64,000 nucleotides of DNA. It comes from Nocardioides sp. Soil805. Its GTDB lineage: Bacteria > Actinomycetota > Actinomycetes > Propionibacteriales > Nocardioidaceae. Position numbers and translations under genes: made by a program. The notes beneath the pieces are model-generated. The model saw only the letters and a list, made by a program, of their open reading frames with translations. It made no database searches and was not told where the DNA came from. The stretch is from positions 461,919 to 525,918 of the forward strand of contig NZ_LMSU01000003.1 of the NCBI RefSeq assembly GCF_001429625.1, read 5' to 3'. Shown here piece after piece: positions 56,293 through 64,000 of this stretch (the first letter of the stretch is position 1; the number at the start of each line of letters is the position of its first letter).

Positions 56293-56514
56293 ATGAGGCG
56301 CTGGAAGTTCCCATGGAGCGCCTGCAAGTCCTCCGCGGTCACGTCGGAGACAGCACTCGACCGCTTCCGTCTGTTGGGCGGGGTGGTGCGCCACGCCCGC
56401 GATCCAGGGGACATCCGATCGGAGTCGGTGCTGTACGAGCACGCGCGTCGGTCTTCGCTGGAGCGAAGCGCGGACGCCCTCATCGCGCGTGAGGAGTGGC
56501 ACCGCCTCTCCTAG
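56293..56514 (+). CDS. small hypothetical protein
   Basis: 73 aa: MRRWKFPWSACKSSAVTSET, then ALDRFRLLGGVVRHARDPGD and a helical ERSADALIAREEWHRL end. An AAGGAGAG stands 14 nt upstream and AGGACG directly in front of the ATG. No family recognised; could be chance, although its GC pattern is coding-like. Confidence 0.35.
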   Translation: MRRWKFPWSACKSSAVTSETALDRFRLLGGVVRHARDPGDIRSESVLYEHARRSSLERSADALIAREEWHRLS

Positions 56515-56722
56515 CGGGGCTTCCTGACGCCTTCCGGATCTGGATGGCCCGTGGTCGCCGCCTGGTGGAGCGACCGGGCGATCCCAGAGCTGCCTGCCCG
56601 CACGATCACCTTCCGGGATCTGGAGGAGCACGCGTTCGGCCGTGCGTCGACCGATCTGTGAGCGAGTGAACCGGCGGCAGCAGACACATCGCAGTCCTGC
56701 TGCAGTGAGGGCGTCGACACTG

Positions 56723-57184
56723 ATGCTCATGAAGCCTCGCGCACCGATCTCCTTGACCTCCTCGACCTTCATTGCCCGTCCCGCTCACCAGGTGGCCTCT
56801 TTCGTACTGGACTGGGGCAACGACGCCTTGTGGCGCTCCCAAGTCCAGAAGTTCACGGTCGACCCTCCGGGCCAGGCGACCGTGGGGCAGCGTCTCGTGG
56901 AGCACCTGACCTTCGCCGGCATGCCCTTCCGCACACCGACGGTGATCGAGTCGGCCGAGCCGTTGGCTGCCGCCTACTCCGGTGGCAGCAGGTCTGTCAG
57001 CGTCCACGGCTGGCGTCGCATCACTCCTATGAGCGAGACCTCGTGCCGCGTCGATGTGCACACTGAAATCACGATGAGCGGTGCGCTCGGGATGCTGACC
57101 TCGCTCCTCGCGCCGGGCTATCGGAAGACCGACGCTGCAGACGTGGCGCGGCTGGCGTCCGTCGCCGCGCGTGAGCTCCGTTGA
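56723..57184 (+). CDS. SRPBCC family protein (polyketide cyclase/START-like fold)
   Basis: 153 aa if started at ATG 56723 (MLMKPRAPISLTSSTFIARP); a second ATG at 56729 is equally possible. ARPAHQVASFVLDWGNDALW, then QRLVEHLTFAGMPFRTPTVI and MSETSCRVDVHTEITMSGAL follow the helix-grip pattern of SRPBCC proteins, which bind hydrophobic ligands. No catalytic assignment. Plus strand, isolated, in a gene-poor part of the accessory region. Confidence 0.65.
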   Translation: MLMKPRAPISLTSSTFIARPAHQVASFVLDWGNDALWRSQVQKFTVDPPGQATVGQRLVEHLTFAGMPFRTPTVIESAEPLAAAYSGGSRSVSVHGWRRITPMSETSCRVDVHTEITMSGALGMLTSLLAPGYRKTDAADVARLASVAARELR

Positions 57185-57199
57185 TCCCTGATGGACGGC

Positions 57200-57567
57200 G
57201 GTACAGCGTCACATGCCTCGCGATCGAGGCGAGGCATCCCGCGTACCGTCGAAGTAGGCACCCGCGGAGAGAGTCCGGTCCATCGGCGATGGCTGCGTGG
57301 CTCATGTGGTCGTGGTCGTAGGTGGCCACGCGCCTGCGGGGCGGCCTCGGCGTACAGCGCCGCTACCCGCTCGTCGACGTACTCGTCCTTGCTGGCCCGC
57401 TTGAGGAACGGGCGACTCCCATAGGAGCCGGCAGCGCTGAGGGGTGCCATCGTGGCTAAGCCCCGCGCATGGGCGTCACTATCGAGTACGTCGTGCGGCC
57501 GGTAGTTGAGGAACCAGGTCTCCCAGTCGACGTCGGGCAATCGGCGCATCCGGGGGCACGCTGGCAT
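57200..57567 (-). pseudogene. possible frameshifted gene remnant, family unknown
   Basis: Minus strand: RRLPDVDWETWFLNYRPHDV, LDSDAHARGLATMAPLSAAG and KDEYVDERVAALYAEAAPQA read like real protein, then in the next frame RVATYDHDHMSHAAIADGPD continues. The join needs one frameshift near 57325. No start with ribosome site was found. I cannot name the family; the neighbouring 57185-57199 spacer is empty. Confidence 0.3.
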
Positions 57568-57632
57568 CCCTCACGGCCGAGGCGTCCCACGAGCTGTTCG
57601 GACGCCTCGGCCGAGACTGTGGTCGAAGGGGC

Positions 57633-58460
57633 CTACAACCCGCTCCAGAAGCCCTTGAGAAGTGAGGCAGCGGCCTCCGGCTGTTCGAGGGGGATGAGCG
57701 TGCGCGATCCAGCAACCATCTCCAGCTGAGCTGTCGGTGCGAGGGATGCCGCTCGCGCCGCGTCCGCCGGGATCCAGTCTCCTCGGTCGTCGGTCGCGAC
57801 GAACAGGCTCGGGATCTGGATGTCCGCCATCTCGGCGTTGACGTCGAGGCGCTTGAGGATGAATGACTCGAGCGCCATGGACATGCTGGCTCGGCTTGGA
57901 CGACCAAGGCCGTTCAGGACGATGTCCAGGATGTCCGTGTCGGCCTGAGAGGCCTCGGTGAGCAGAGCGTCGAGAATGGCGGCACGAACGGGTCCGACGA
58001 CGCCAAACGTCCGGAGCAGCGGCCGAAGCACGGCGATCCGTCGGCGCAGCGCGTCGGCGATGGGATCCGTGGGGGAGCTCATCGCGACGAGGCTGCGCAG
58101 CACGCTGGGGTCCCTTGCCAGCTTGAACCCGACGTGGCCGCCGAAGGCGTTGCCCACCCAGTCCACCGGATCGTCGATGCCTAGCCCTGCCAGGAGGTCG
58201 ACTGCCGCCTCGGCTGCCGTCGCGATGTCGCTGGGACGGCGCAAGGGCTCGCTGAGTCCGAGCCCCGGCCCATCCACCAGGAAGTACTGGCGATCCAGGT
58301 CCAGAAGTCGGGGCACCACCAGATCCCAGGTGTGGCTGTCGATGAACATGGAGTGCCAGAGGACGGTCGGGTAGCCCGACCCCACGGAGCGGACATGAAG
58401 AGCGCCCAGCCGAGTAGGAATGTGAGAGATCTGTTCGTCGGCAGGAGAAATCGCGACCAT
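57633..58460 (-). CDS. alpha/beta-hydrolase-fold protein lacking the usual catalytic Ser and His
   Basis: 275 aa from ATG 58460, preceded by AAAGGGA. Fold markers: HSMFIDSHTWDLVVPRLLDL, FLVDGPGLGLSEPLRRP, VDWVGNAFGGHVGFKLARDP, FVATDDRGDWIPADAARAAS. At the nucleophile elbow G-x-S-x-G is replaced by G-N-A105-F-G, and the usual catalytic His site near the C-terminus reads AGSRTLIPLEQPE with Arg253/Thr254 instead of His. The acid Asp in TDDRGD remains. It may be a binding protein or use another mechanism. Confidence 0.85.
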   Translation of the reverse strand: MVAISPADEQISHIPTRLGALHVRSVGSGYPTVLWHSMFIDSHTWDLVVPRLLDLDRQYFLVDGPGLGLSEPLRRPSDIATAAEAAVDLLAGLGIDDPVDWVGNAFGGHVGFKLARDPSVLRSLVAMSSPTDPIADALRRRIAVLRPLLRTFGVVGPVRAAILDALLTEASQADTDILDIVLNGLGRPSRASMSMALESFILKRLDVNAEMADIQIPSLFVATDDRGDWIPADAARAASLAPTAQLEMVAGSRTLIPLEQPEAAASLLKGFWSGL

Positions 58461-58707
58461 GGTGTCCCTTTCGATCGGGTGAGGTGAGCTCACGTCCTGG
58501 ATGTGCGGCCGGGAGGCCGACTGTTGTCCACAGACTGTGCGGAGGTGCTGCAGGGCGGCTGGGACAGGGCTGCGGCCGCCTGCGAGTGGCTGTCAGTACG
58601 TCGTGGCGGCCGCTTCCCAGGGGGCACCCAGGTGCAGCAGGACTCCAGCGCGCCTGCAGAGGGCGGGCCGATCCTGAGCGCGTACACAACCACGGAGGAG
58701 TCAGCTC

Positions 58708-59739
58708 ATGAACCGCACGAAGATCGCCACGGTGCGCGGCGGGCTGTGCCCCGGACCGAGCACGGCCCTGGTGTCTGCTGCCGCCTGCCTGGCGTCCGTC
58801 CTGGTCCCGGCAGCGTCGGCCGCACCGGCACCGCGAGCCGACCTCACGGTCGCGTCGGTGCGCGTCACGCCCTCGGCGAAGCCGGGTGAGTCCATCGCGA
58901 TCGCGGTGACCGTGAAGAACGCTGGCCGCGTGCCGACGGCCCCCACCAAGACCACCTTTGCGCTGTCCAAGGACACGGCTCTGGGTGGGGACCTCAAGCT
59001 GTCCGAACGCGCCACGACGAGGGCTGTGCGACCCGGGAAGAAAAGGGTGACCAAGCTGACGGTGGTGCTGCCCGACGGAACCCCGGACGGTAGCTACTAC
59101 GTCTTGGCGTGCGCCGACGCTTCGAGGAAGGTCCGGGAGAGCAAGGAGAAGAACAACTGTCGGGCGTCCGCTGCCGCCGTCGAGGTGATCTCCGTATTCG
59201 AGGGCACGCTGTCGGGGACCTTGACCTTCAGCGACGTCGGCGAGAGCGCGACCGGAATGTGGGACAGCTGGAACCGCTCGGCCACGGCGACCATCAACAT
59301 GTCGGTGAGCGGCCCGCACATGGGCGAGGTCTTCGCCTCGACCGGCAGCAGCTACACCCTCAGCGGGACGCGCGACGACGTCAACCAAGGGCCGTCCTGC
59401 ACGTACGAGCGTCACCGCACCGAGAGGGGGAGTGGCACCTTGCTCTACACAGGGAGCGCTGTGAACGACGACCTGTACGGCAAGTTCACCAAGACGGACC
59501 TCAGCGGACTCTCGCTCGGTGTGGCCATGCCGTACGGAGCGGAGCTTCAGGAGAACCTGTGCGGGGAGTCCAAGACCACGTCGGCGCGTTCGCGAGACGC
59601 CAGTGACATCAAGCTTGCGGAAGTCAGTCGAACCGCTACGACCATCACCTACCGTCCCGTGGAGTGGTTCGGCTTGTTGAGCGGCACCTCTGAGTGGGAC
59701 TCGGTCACCGGTGACGTGGTGCTGACACGAACGAACTGA
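58708..59739 (+). CDS. secreted CARDB-domain protein
   Basis: 343 aa, ATG 58708 with GGAGGAG 7 nt upstream. Signal peptide to about residue 39 ([20 protein letters not shown]). Residues ~44-145 form a CARDB/Ig-like adhesion domain: [62 protein letters not shown]. The remaining ~190 residues ([20 protein letters not shown] ... [20 protein letters not shown]) look beta-rich with two further cysteines and no recognised family. Extracellular. The TGA shares a base with the ATG of the dead cobQ copy. Confidence 0.82.
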   Translation: MNRTKIATVRGGLCPGPSTALVSAAACLASVLVPAASAAPAPRADLTVASVRVTPSAKPGESIAIAVTVKNAGRVPTAPTKTTFALSKDTALGGDLKLSERATTRAVRPGKKRVTKLTVVLPDGTPDGSYYVLACADASRKVRESKEKNNCRASAAAVEVISVFEGTLSGTLTFSDVGESATGMWDSWNRSATATINMSVSGPHMGEVFASTGSSYTLSGTRDDVNQGPSCTYERHRTERGSGTLLYTGSAVNDDLYGKFTKTDLSGLSLGVAMPYGAELQENLCGESKTTSARSRDASDIKLAEVSRTATTITYRPVEWFGLLSGTSEWDSVTGDVVLTRTN

Positions 59740-60690
59740 TGGCTGCCAGCGCTGACAGCGTGGATGTGCCGCTGGTCGCGGGGACGACGTCAGGTGCACG
59801 CATGGCCATTGTCACCGCGGCTGCGTGCCGGGCGTTCAGGCGGCGAGGGACCCGGGTCTCGCCGTTCGAGGCGCAGAACATGTCCAGCATCTCGACCGTG
59901 TGCGCCGATGGCGCCGAGGTCGGCCGAGCGCAGTGGCGCACGCGACCTTCGACGACCTGCGCCGCCCGCGGCACGATCTCGGCGTCGTGGAGAGTGCGGG
60001 AAGCCAGGTGCAGATCAACCTGCGGGCTGGCTCGACATGGCTTCGCCGTCCCCCCTCGGCACCGTCGCACTACTGACGGCGGCCGACCAGGCTCTGGTCG
60101 CGGGAATCGTGGTCAACAAGTTCCGTGGCGACCTCGACGTGCTGCGACCGGGGCTCGACGAGATCCGCGCGCTCACAGGCCGCGAGGTCTACGGCGTGCT
60201 GCCCCGGGCATCCGGACGTATGGCTCGACTCCGAGGACGCGCTCGACCTGCCTGGGCGTCGCGCGCAGAACGACGATGCGGGGCTCCGGGAACGACGAGC
60301 GGGGCTCCGGGTCGTGGTGCTCCGTCGCCCGCGTACCTCGAGCTTCACCGCCGTCGACGCACTCCGCATCGAGCCCGCGGTCGCCGCCAGCCTCGCTTCC
60401 GACACCTGGGGTCGATCTCGTCGTGCTGTCCGGAACGCGGGCAACTGTCGAGGACCTCGCCTATATGCGGGCGCGCGGTCGCACGGCAGCCTCGAGAGCG
60501 ACGAGCTGCGCCGGGCGCTCCTCGCTGAGGTCGCCGGCTTGACCGGAGCGGCATACGAACCCGGCGACGTGCGCTTGGGCGCGACACGAGAGCGACGGCT
60601 TGACCTGCCCTGCGACCTGGCCGAGGAGCACCTGGATCTCGGCGCGCTGCTCGACCTCGCCACTGCCGGGAGATCGGCGGGCCTGCTGGC
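59739..60690 (+). pseudogene. degraded second cobQ (adenosylcobyric acid synthase)
   Basis: Recognisable blocks in three frames: [20 protein letters not shown], then [20 protein letters not shown] (cf. P-loop and PFKAQNMSNH of CobQ); [31 protein letters not shown] and [51 protein letters not shown]; and a C-terminus RERRLDLPCDLAEEHLDLGA. The P-loop Lys is gone, the Cys amidotransferase core is deleted, and several frameshifts occur. Closer to a different CobQ lineage than the intact gene at 39.8 kb ([12 protein letters not shown] is absent there). Confidence 0.85.
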
Positions 60691-60769
60691 GATGGGGCCG
60701 GGACGTCGTGGTGAGGCTCCGGCTCTTCGATGGCGGGGGCGAGGCCCACGAATCAGATGGCCTCAGTTG

Positions 60770-62062
60770 TCACTCGCGCGGGGAGGTTCTGCCCGAGCGT
60801 GCAGTCCACGCCAGGGCCGCCAATCCAGTGATGAGCTGCGGGAGCAGGTGCTTTCCGGTGAGGGCCAGGAGCAGCAGCGAGGCGGCGAAGGCGATCGCCG
60901 CGCCCCGTCGGACCCAGGTGCCGCGGGGGAGCAGCCGCAGCGCGGCGGCCGTGCCGACCACGTAGACCAGGGCCACAGCGCCAGTCACGAGCAACATGGT
61001 GCTCTCGATCGCCGCACCAGTGACGGCCACCCACAGCAGGGTGAGGAAGGTGCTAGCGGTCACGACGGCCAGCGAGCGGCGGGGCACCTCGCCAGCGGAG
61101 GAGCCTCGGGCAAACCACCGCGGCAGCGAGCCGTCGCGGCCGAGCGCAGCGCCTAGCCTGGCGTTGCCGGCGAAGTAGGCGTTCATCGCACCAAGCGACA
61201 GCAACACGGCGACGCCCGCAGTGACCCCGCGGGCGGGTTCACCGAAGCCAAGCACCAGCAGGTCGGAGAGTGGGGCCGCGCTGACGTTGTCGCCGAGAAC
61301 GCTCACCGTCGCAAACGCCACGCCGAGGTACATAGCGCCCATCGTCACGAGCGCGATCGTCGTCGCTCGGGAGATGTCGCGCGCCGGGTCGCGGTACTCC
61401 GACGACAGAGACGTCACGACCTCCCAGCCGGCGAACGCCCAGATCAGGAGCGCTGCCGCTGTGCCGACCGCGGTCCAGCCGTGGGGCGCGAACGGCGTCA
61501 GGTTGGCGATGCTCGCGTGCGGGAGCGAGACCGTGGTTGCGACCATCAACAACAAGGCAAGCACGGCAGCGATGACTATCTGGATCCGGCCGGAGATGCG
61601 CACCCCGTACCAGTTCATGACCGCGACTGTGCCAATCAGCAGCGCGGACGTGATCAGCTGGGTCTGTCGACCACCACCGAGGCTGTCGGCGACGTACGCA
61701 CCTGCGAAGCCGGCGGCACCGGGGACGCCGAGCGGGATTGCGAAGTAGAAGCACCAGCCGGTCACGGTCGCCACCCGGCTGCCGAAGGCGCGGCGGGCGT
61801 ACGTCGCGACGCCACCGCCGTCCGGGTAGCGTGCGCCGAGCGCAGCGAAGGTGCTGGCCAGCGGGATCGATACCAGCACCAGTCCGAACCACGCGACAAG
61901 CGCAGCAGGGCCGGCCTCCTGCGCGGCCAGCGCGGGTAGTGAGATCACGCCGGTACCGAGGACGGCGCCGAGCGTCAGCGCGGCCCCCTGGACCACACCG
62001 AGGCTGCCCCGGCCGGCAGACGTCACCTCGGAGAGCGGGCCCGGCACCGAAGCGGTCGTCAT
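60770..62062 (-). CDS. APC-superfamily amino acid permease
   Basis: 430 aa from ATG 62062. About 12 helices. GAALTLGAVLGTGVISLPAL is the unwound TM1 substrate site of APC transporters (GxG), followed by RYPDGGGVATYARRAFG, WEVVTSLSSEYRDPARDISR in the TM6/loop region and YFAGNARLGAALGRDGSLPR, a conserved loop. Specificity unknown. Convergent to the cobQ remnant and 89 bp downstream of the CGNR gene stop-to-start, same strand as that gene. Confidence 0.9.
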   Translation of the reverse strand: MTTASVPGPLSEVTSAGRGSLGVVQGAALTLGAVLGTGVISLPALAAQEAGPAALVAWFGLVLVSIPLASTFAALGARYPDGGGVATYARRAFGSRVATVTGWCFYFAIPLGVPGAAGFAGAYVADSLGGGRQTQLITSALLIGTVAVMNWYGVRISGRIQIVIAAVLALLLMVATTVSLPHASIANLTPFAPHGWTAVGTAAALLIWAFAGWEVVTSLSSEYRDPARDISRATTIALVTMGAMYLGVAFATVSVLGDNVSAAPLSDLLVLGFGEPARGVTAGVAVLLSLGAMNAYFAGNARLGAALGRDGSLPRWFARGSSAGEVPRRSLAVVTASTFLTLLWVAVTGAAIESTMLLVTGAVALVYVVGTAAALRLLPRGTWVRRGAAIAFAASLLLLALTGKHLLPQLITGLAALAWTARSGRTSPRE

Positions 62063-62150
62063 GGAACGGACTGTTGAGCACCGCGCTGCGATGGCGCTGT
62101 AATCGGGCTGCTCAGCGGGCAGGTCCCGCTGCACTCACATGGCGTCCGTG

Positions 62151-62720
62151 CTAGTCCGCCAGCGCCTTCACAGGCCGGTTGCGTGCCAATCGGGCGCGGT
62201 AGGCGCGCGTCTTCATCACGTTTCCGCAGGGATCGGTGGTGCACCAGCGCATGCTCCCGTTGGGAGAGCCGTCGTAGTAGATCCAGCTGCAGTCGAAGCG
62301 TCGGCAGGCGCGCAGCCGTGCCCAGTGTCCGGTGAGCATCCCGTCGTGGACAGCGGCCAGAACACTTACGACCAGAACGCCGAGCGGCGAATCTTGCTCG
62401 CCCCCGCTGACGCGACGAAGGCCTGGGGCGCCCAGTTCGTCGAACCAGACCGTCAACGGATGCTGCCGGGCTAGTTCGTTCAGCGTGAAGAAGATCTCTG
62501 GGCCCGGCGTCAGCAAGAGAGCACGCGTGGTGTCCCGGAGAACCCGGTAGGCAGAAAGATCCGACTGGTCAGCGACCGAGTGTCGGGGTTGAATTCGAGC
62601 GAGGTACCGGTTGAGCTCATCGACGTCGTGCGCGTGGTCCAACCCGTGATAGCGGTCGTCGGAGTTCAGCACGTGCCGGACGAATTCAAGTCGCCCGGGG
62701 GCGGGTCGGTCGGGATCCAT
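62151..62720 (-). CDS. CGNR zinc-finger protein (ABATE-type putative regulator)
   Basis: 189 aa from ATG 62720, preceded by GAGAGGGG. An N-terminal ~130-residue stress-sensor-like domain (RLEFVRHVLNSDDRYHGLDH ... FFTLNELARQHPLTVWFDEL) and a C-terminal CGNR finger: LRACRRFDCSWIYYDGSPN, MRWCTTDPCGNVMKTRAYRA. The usual Cys-Gly-Asn-Arg is CGNV here, and the finger keeps its Cys residues. Presumed DNA-binding regulator. A decayed inverted copy lies at 55.7 kb. Confidence 0.87.
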   Translation of the reverse strand: MDPDRPAPGRLEFVRHVLNSDDRYHGLDHAHDVDELNRYLARIQPRHSVADQSDLSAYRVLRDTTRALLLTPGPEIFFTLNELARQHPLTVWFDELGAPGLRRVSGGEQDSPLGVLVVSVLAAVHDGMLTGHWARLRACRRFDCSWIYYDGSPNGSMRWCTTDPCGNVMKTRAYRARLARNRPVKALAD

Positions 62721-62882
62721 CGCGTGCCCCTCTCTGACCCACGGCTGCCACGGACGGGTCCCAGCCTCGACGCCGGAGCATGCTACGCCGCAATCCTCCA
62801 CAGCGGCACCGCAGTGCGACCGCAGGAGCTGGGTCGACGCTCGTGAGGACAATCCACCACGAGCGATGGAGCACGAACCGAC

Positions 62883-64000
62883 ATGAATCCCACCGCCCAG
62901 AGCATGGTGACGCGCGGAGTTGCGCTGGCGGTCCTCTCCGCTGGTCTCTCTGCGGGGCTCGCCGCCCCGGTCAACGCAGCGCACGGGGGTGAGTCCGCAA
63001 GTTTCTCCATCGTGGAGCGTGCCGGTACGTCTGCCGGGACGATTGTGTACATCTCGGGCTACAACGTGTGGATCGCGCGTGGTGATGGGACGGGTGCGCG
63101 GGCGTTGACCACGGATGGGAGAGGTACGTCTGCCGGGACGATTGTGTACATCTCGGGCTACAACGTGTGGATCGCGCGTGGTGATGGGACGGGTGCGCGG
63201 GCGTTGACCACGGATGGGAGCTTCGCGGCGCCGTATGGTTCGCCGACGCAGTCCGATGGCGGTGTGGTGGTGGCCACGCATTCGGAGCGTCTGGTGCGGA
63301 TGACTCAGTCGGGCAGGGTCCTCAATGTGTTGGATCCGCCGGCGTTGCCGACGTCGGTGGGGGTCGCCATCGACGGTACGCCGGTGGATGCGGCGATCTC
63401 TCCTGATGGCACTCGGATCGCGTACACGTTCACGAAGTACCTCACGCCGTCGGGTGCGAGCTCGGGGTTCCGTTCGGCCACGGGGTATACGTCTGCGGAC
63501 CGGCTGACGGATCCGGTGCCGTTGCGTACGACGTACTTCTGGTCGCCGTCGTGGGTGGGGAGCTCGCGCACGTTGCAGAGTGGTGGCTATGGCTCGCAGG
63601 TGCAGATCCACGACCTGGGTGCCGAGCCGGTCCACTGGTTCGACGACGGTGACATCTACGTCCCGTCGACCGATGTGGGCAACACCGAGCTGTCGCGTGA
63701 TGGTCGGTACCTGGCGGCGGTGCGGGGATACGACGAGACGGCCACGGTCTTCTGGTATGCGGTGAACGGGAACGCGATCTCTGGTGCTGCGCCGGCGGAT
63801 CCGACTCCGCTGTGCGAGATCGGGCCGTTGACGGGCATCACGAACCCGACCTGGGGTCCGGACAGCGACTCGCTGGCCTGGCAGGAGCCGGACGGCATCT
63901 GGACCCGTGCGGGTGCGGGTGATTGCACGGTGCCCTCGAGCCTGATCCTTCCCGGCGGTTCGGAGCCGCACTGGTCTTCCGCGCCCCTCAGCGCACCCGA
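62883..64000 (+). CDS. secreted TolB/WD40-like beta-propeller protein, 5' part, runs off window
   Basis: ATG 62883 (MNPTAQSMVTRGVALAVLSA) opens a signal peptide ending near NAAHG; the frame is open for 372 codons to the right edge. PD40-type propeller repeats are visible: YISGYNVWIARGDGTGARAL, DAAISPDGTRIAYTF, NTELSRDGRYLAAVRG and NPTWGPDSDSLAWQ. A perfect 99-bp direct duplication (33 residues) lies near the N-terminus. Divergent from the CGNR gene by 162 bp. The ribosome site (GGAG, 12 nt upstream) is weak. Function unknown; extracellular. Confidence 0.82.
   Translation, partial: MNPTAQSMVTRGVALAVLSAGLSAGLAAPVNAAHGGESASFSIVERAGTSAGTIVYISGYNVWIARGDGTGARALTTDGRGTSAGTIVYISGYNVWIARGDGTGARALTTDGSFAAPYGSPTQSDGGVVVATHSERLVRMTQSGRVLNVLDPPALPTSVGVAIDGTPVDAAISPDGTRIAYTFTKYLTPSGASSGFRSATGYTSADRLTDPVPLRTTYFWSPSWVGSSRTLQSGGYGSQVQIHDLGAEPVHWFDDGDIYVPSTDVGNTELSRDGRYLAAVRGYDETATVFWYAVNGNAISGAAPADPTPLCEIGPLTGITNPTWGPDSDSLAWQEPDGIWTRAGAGDCTVPSSLILPGGSEPHWSSAPLSAP
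63024..63220 (+). repeat. perfect 99-bp tandem direct duplication
   Basis: Two copies (63024-63122 and 63123-63220) identical over 98 bp, starting GGTACGTCTGCCGGGACG and ending ACCACGGATGGGAG. The period is 33 codons and keeps the frame, so the encoded segment GTSAGTIVYISGYNVWIARG onwards is repeated exactly. Confidence 0.95.

Noticed and set aside
60690..61156. Plus-strand continuation of the cobQ remnant frame
   Set aside because: Beyond ~60690 CobQ similarity ends and the frame is antisense to the amino-acid permease.
62721..63971. Arg/Thr-rich minus-strand upstream extension of the CGNR gene
   Set aside because: It is the antisense shadow of the secreted propeller gene; the real protein begins at ATG 62720 behind a GAGAGGGG ribosome site.

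Overview
The window is high-GC DNA from an actinobacterium, most likely Nocardioides or another Nocardioidaceae. The evidence is a mycothiol ligase gene (mshC), DUF3090, DUF5703 and SCO1664 proteins, an MptB/MgtA-type mannosyltransferase locus, frequent GTG/TTG starts and pervasive ATGA overlaps. The taxonomic call is inference from gene content.

1-19.2 kb is conserved chromosomal backbone: the end of an M20 peptidase, DUF5703 and aldo/keto reductase, uppP, an MFS protein and corA. Then comes uppP-phosphatase-DUF3090-SCO1664-mshC-PAC2-metH, whose order recalls the Rv2136c to Rv2124c region of M. tuberculosis. A phosphatase, a small membrane protein, an SGNH hydrolase and three envelope glycosyltransferases follow. 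Genes are packed tightly and three convergent pairs overlap tail to tail.

At 19.3 kb the backbone breaks: a HAD phosphatase gene is cut after 12 codons and followed by a decayed IS1380-type transposase. 19.5-35.8 kb is accessory DNA: small conjugative-element genes, SSB, a MerR-sliding clamp fusion, a T4SS module (coupling protein, ArdC-like peptidase, VirB4 ATPase) without relaxase or integrase, and a TetR-controlled efflux operon. An IS21 istA fragment ends this stretch. A recurrent intergenic sequence of about 50 bp is scattered through 23-27.3 kb.

35.9-46.4 kb is a B12 uptake and salvage locus. Ten minus-strand genes (btuFCD, cobO, cobQ, cbiZ, cobD, cobU, cobT, cobS) lie behind a cobalamin riboswitch and a hairpin that would mask the btuF Shine-Dalgarno sequence. 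A threonine-phosphate decarboxylase gene and an alpha-ribazole phosphatase gene flank them. The B12-dependent MetH at 9.5 kb is an obvious consumer.

46.5-64 kb is mixed accessory DNA: a divergent GlxA/DJ-1 pair, a four-gene ABC export system, a CGNR zinc-finger gene with a decayed inverted copy, an alpha/beta-hydrolase-fold protein lacking the usual Ser and His, a wrecked second cobQ, an amino-acid permease, and secreted CARDB and TolB-like proteins. The last carries a perfect 99-bp in-frame tandem duplication and runs off the right edge.
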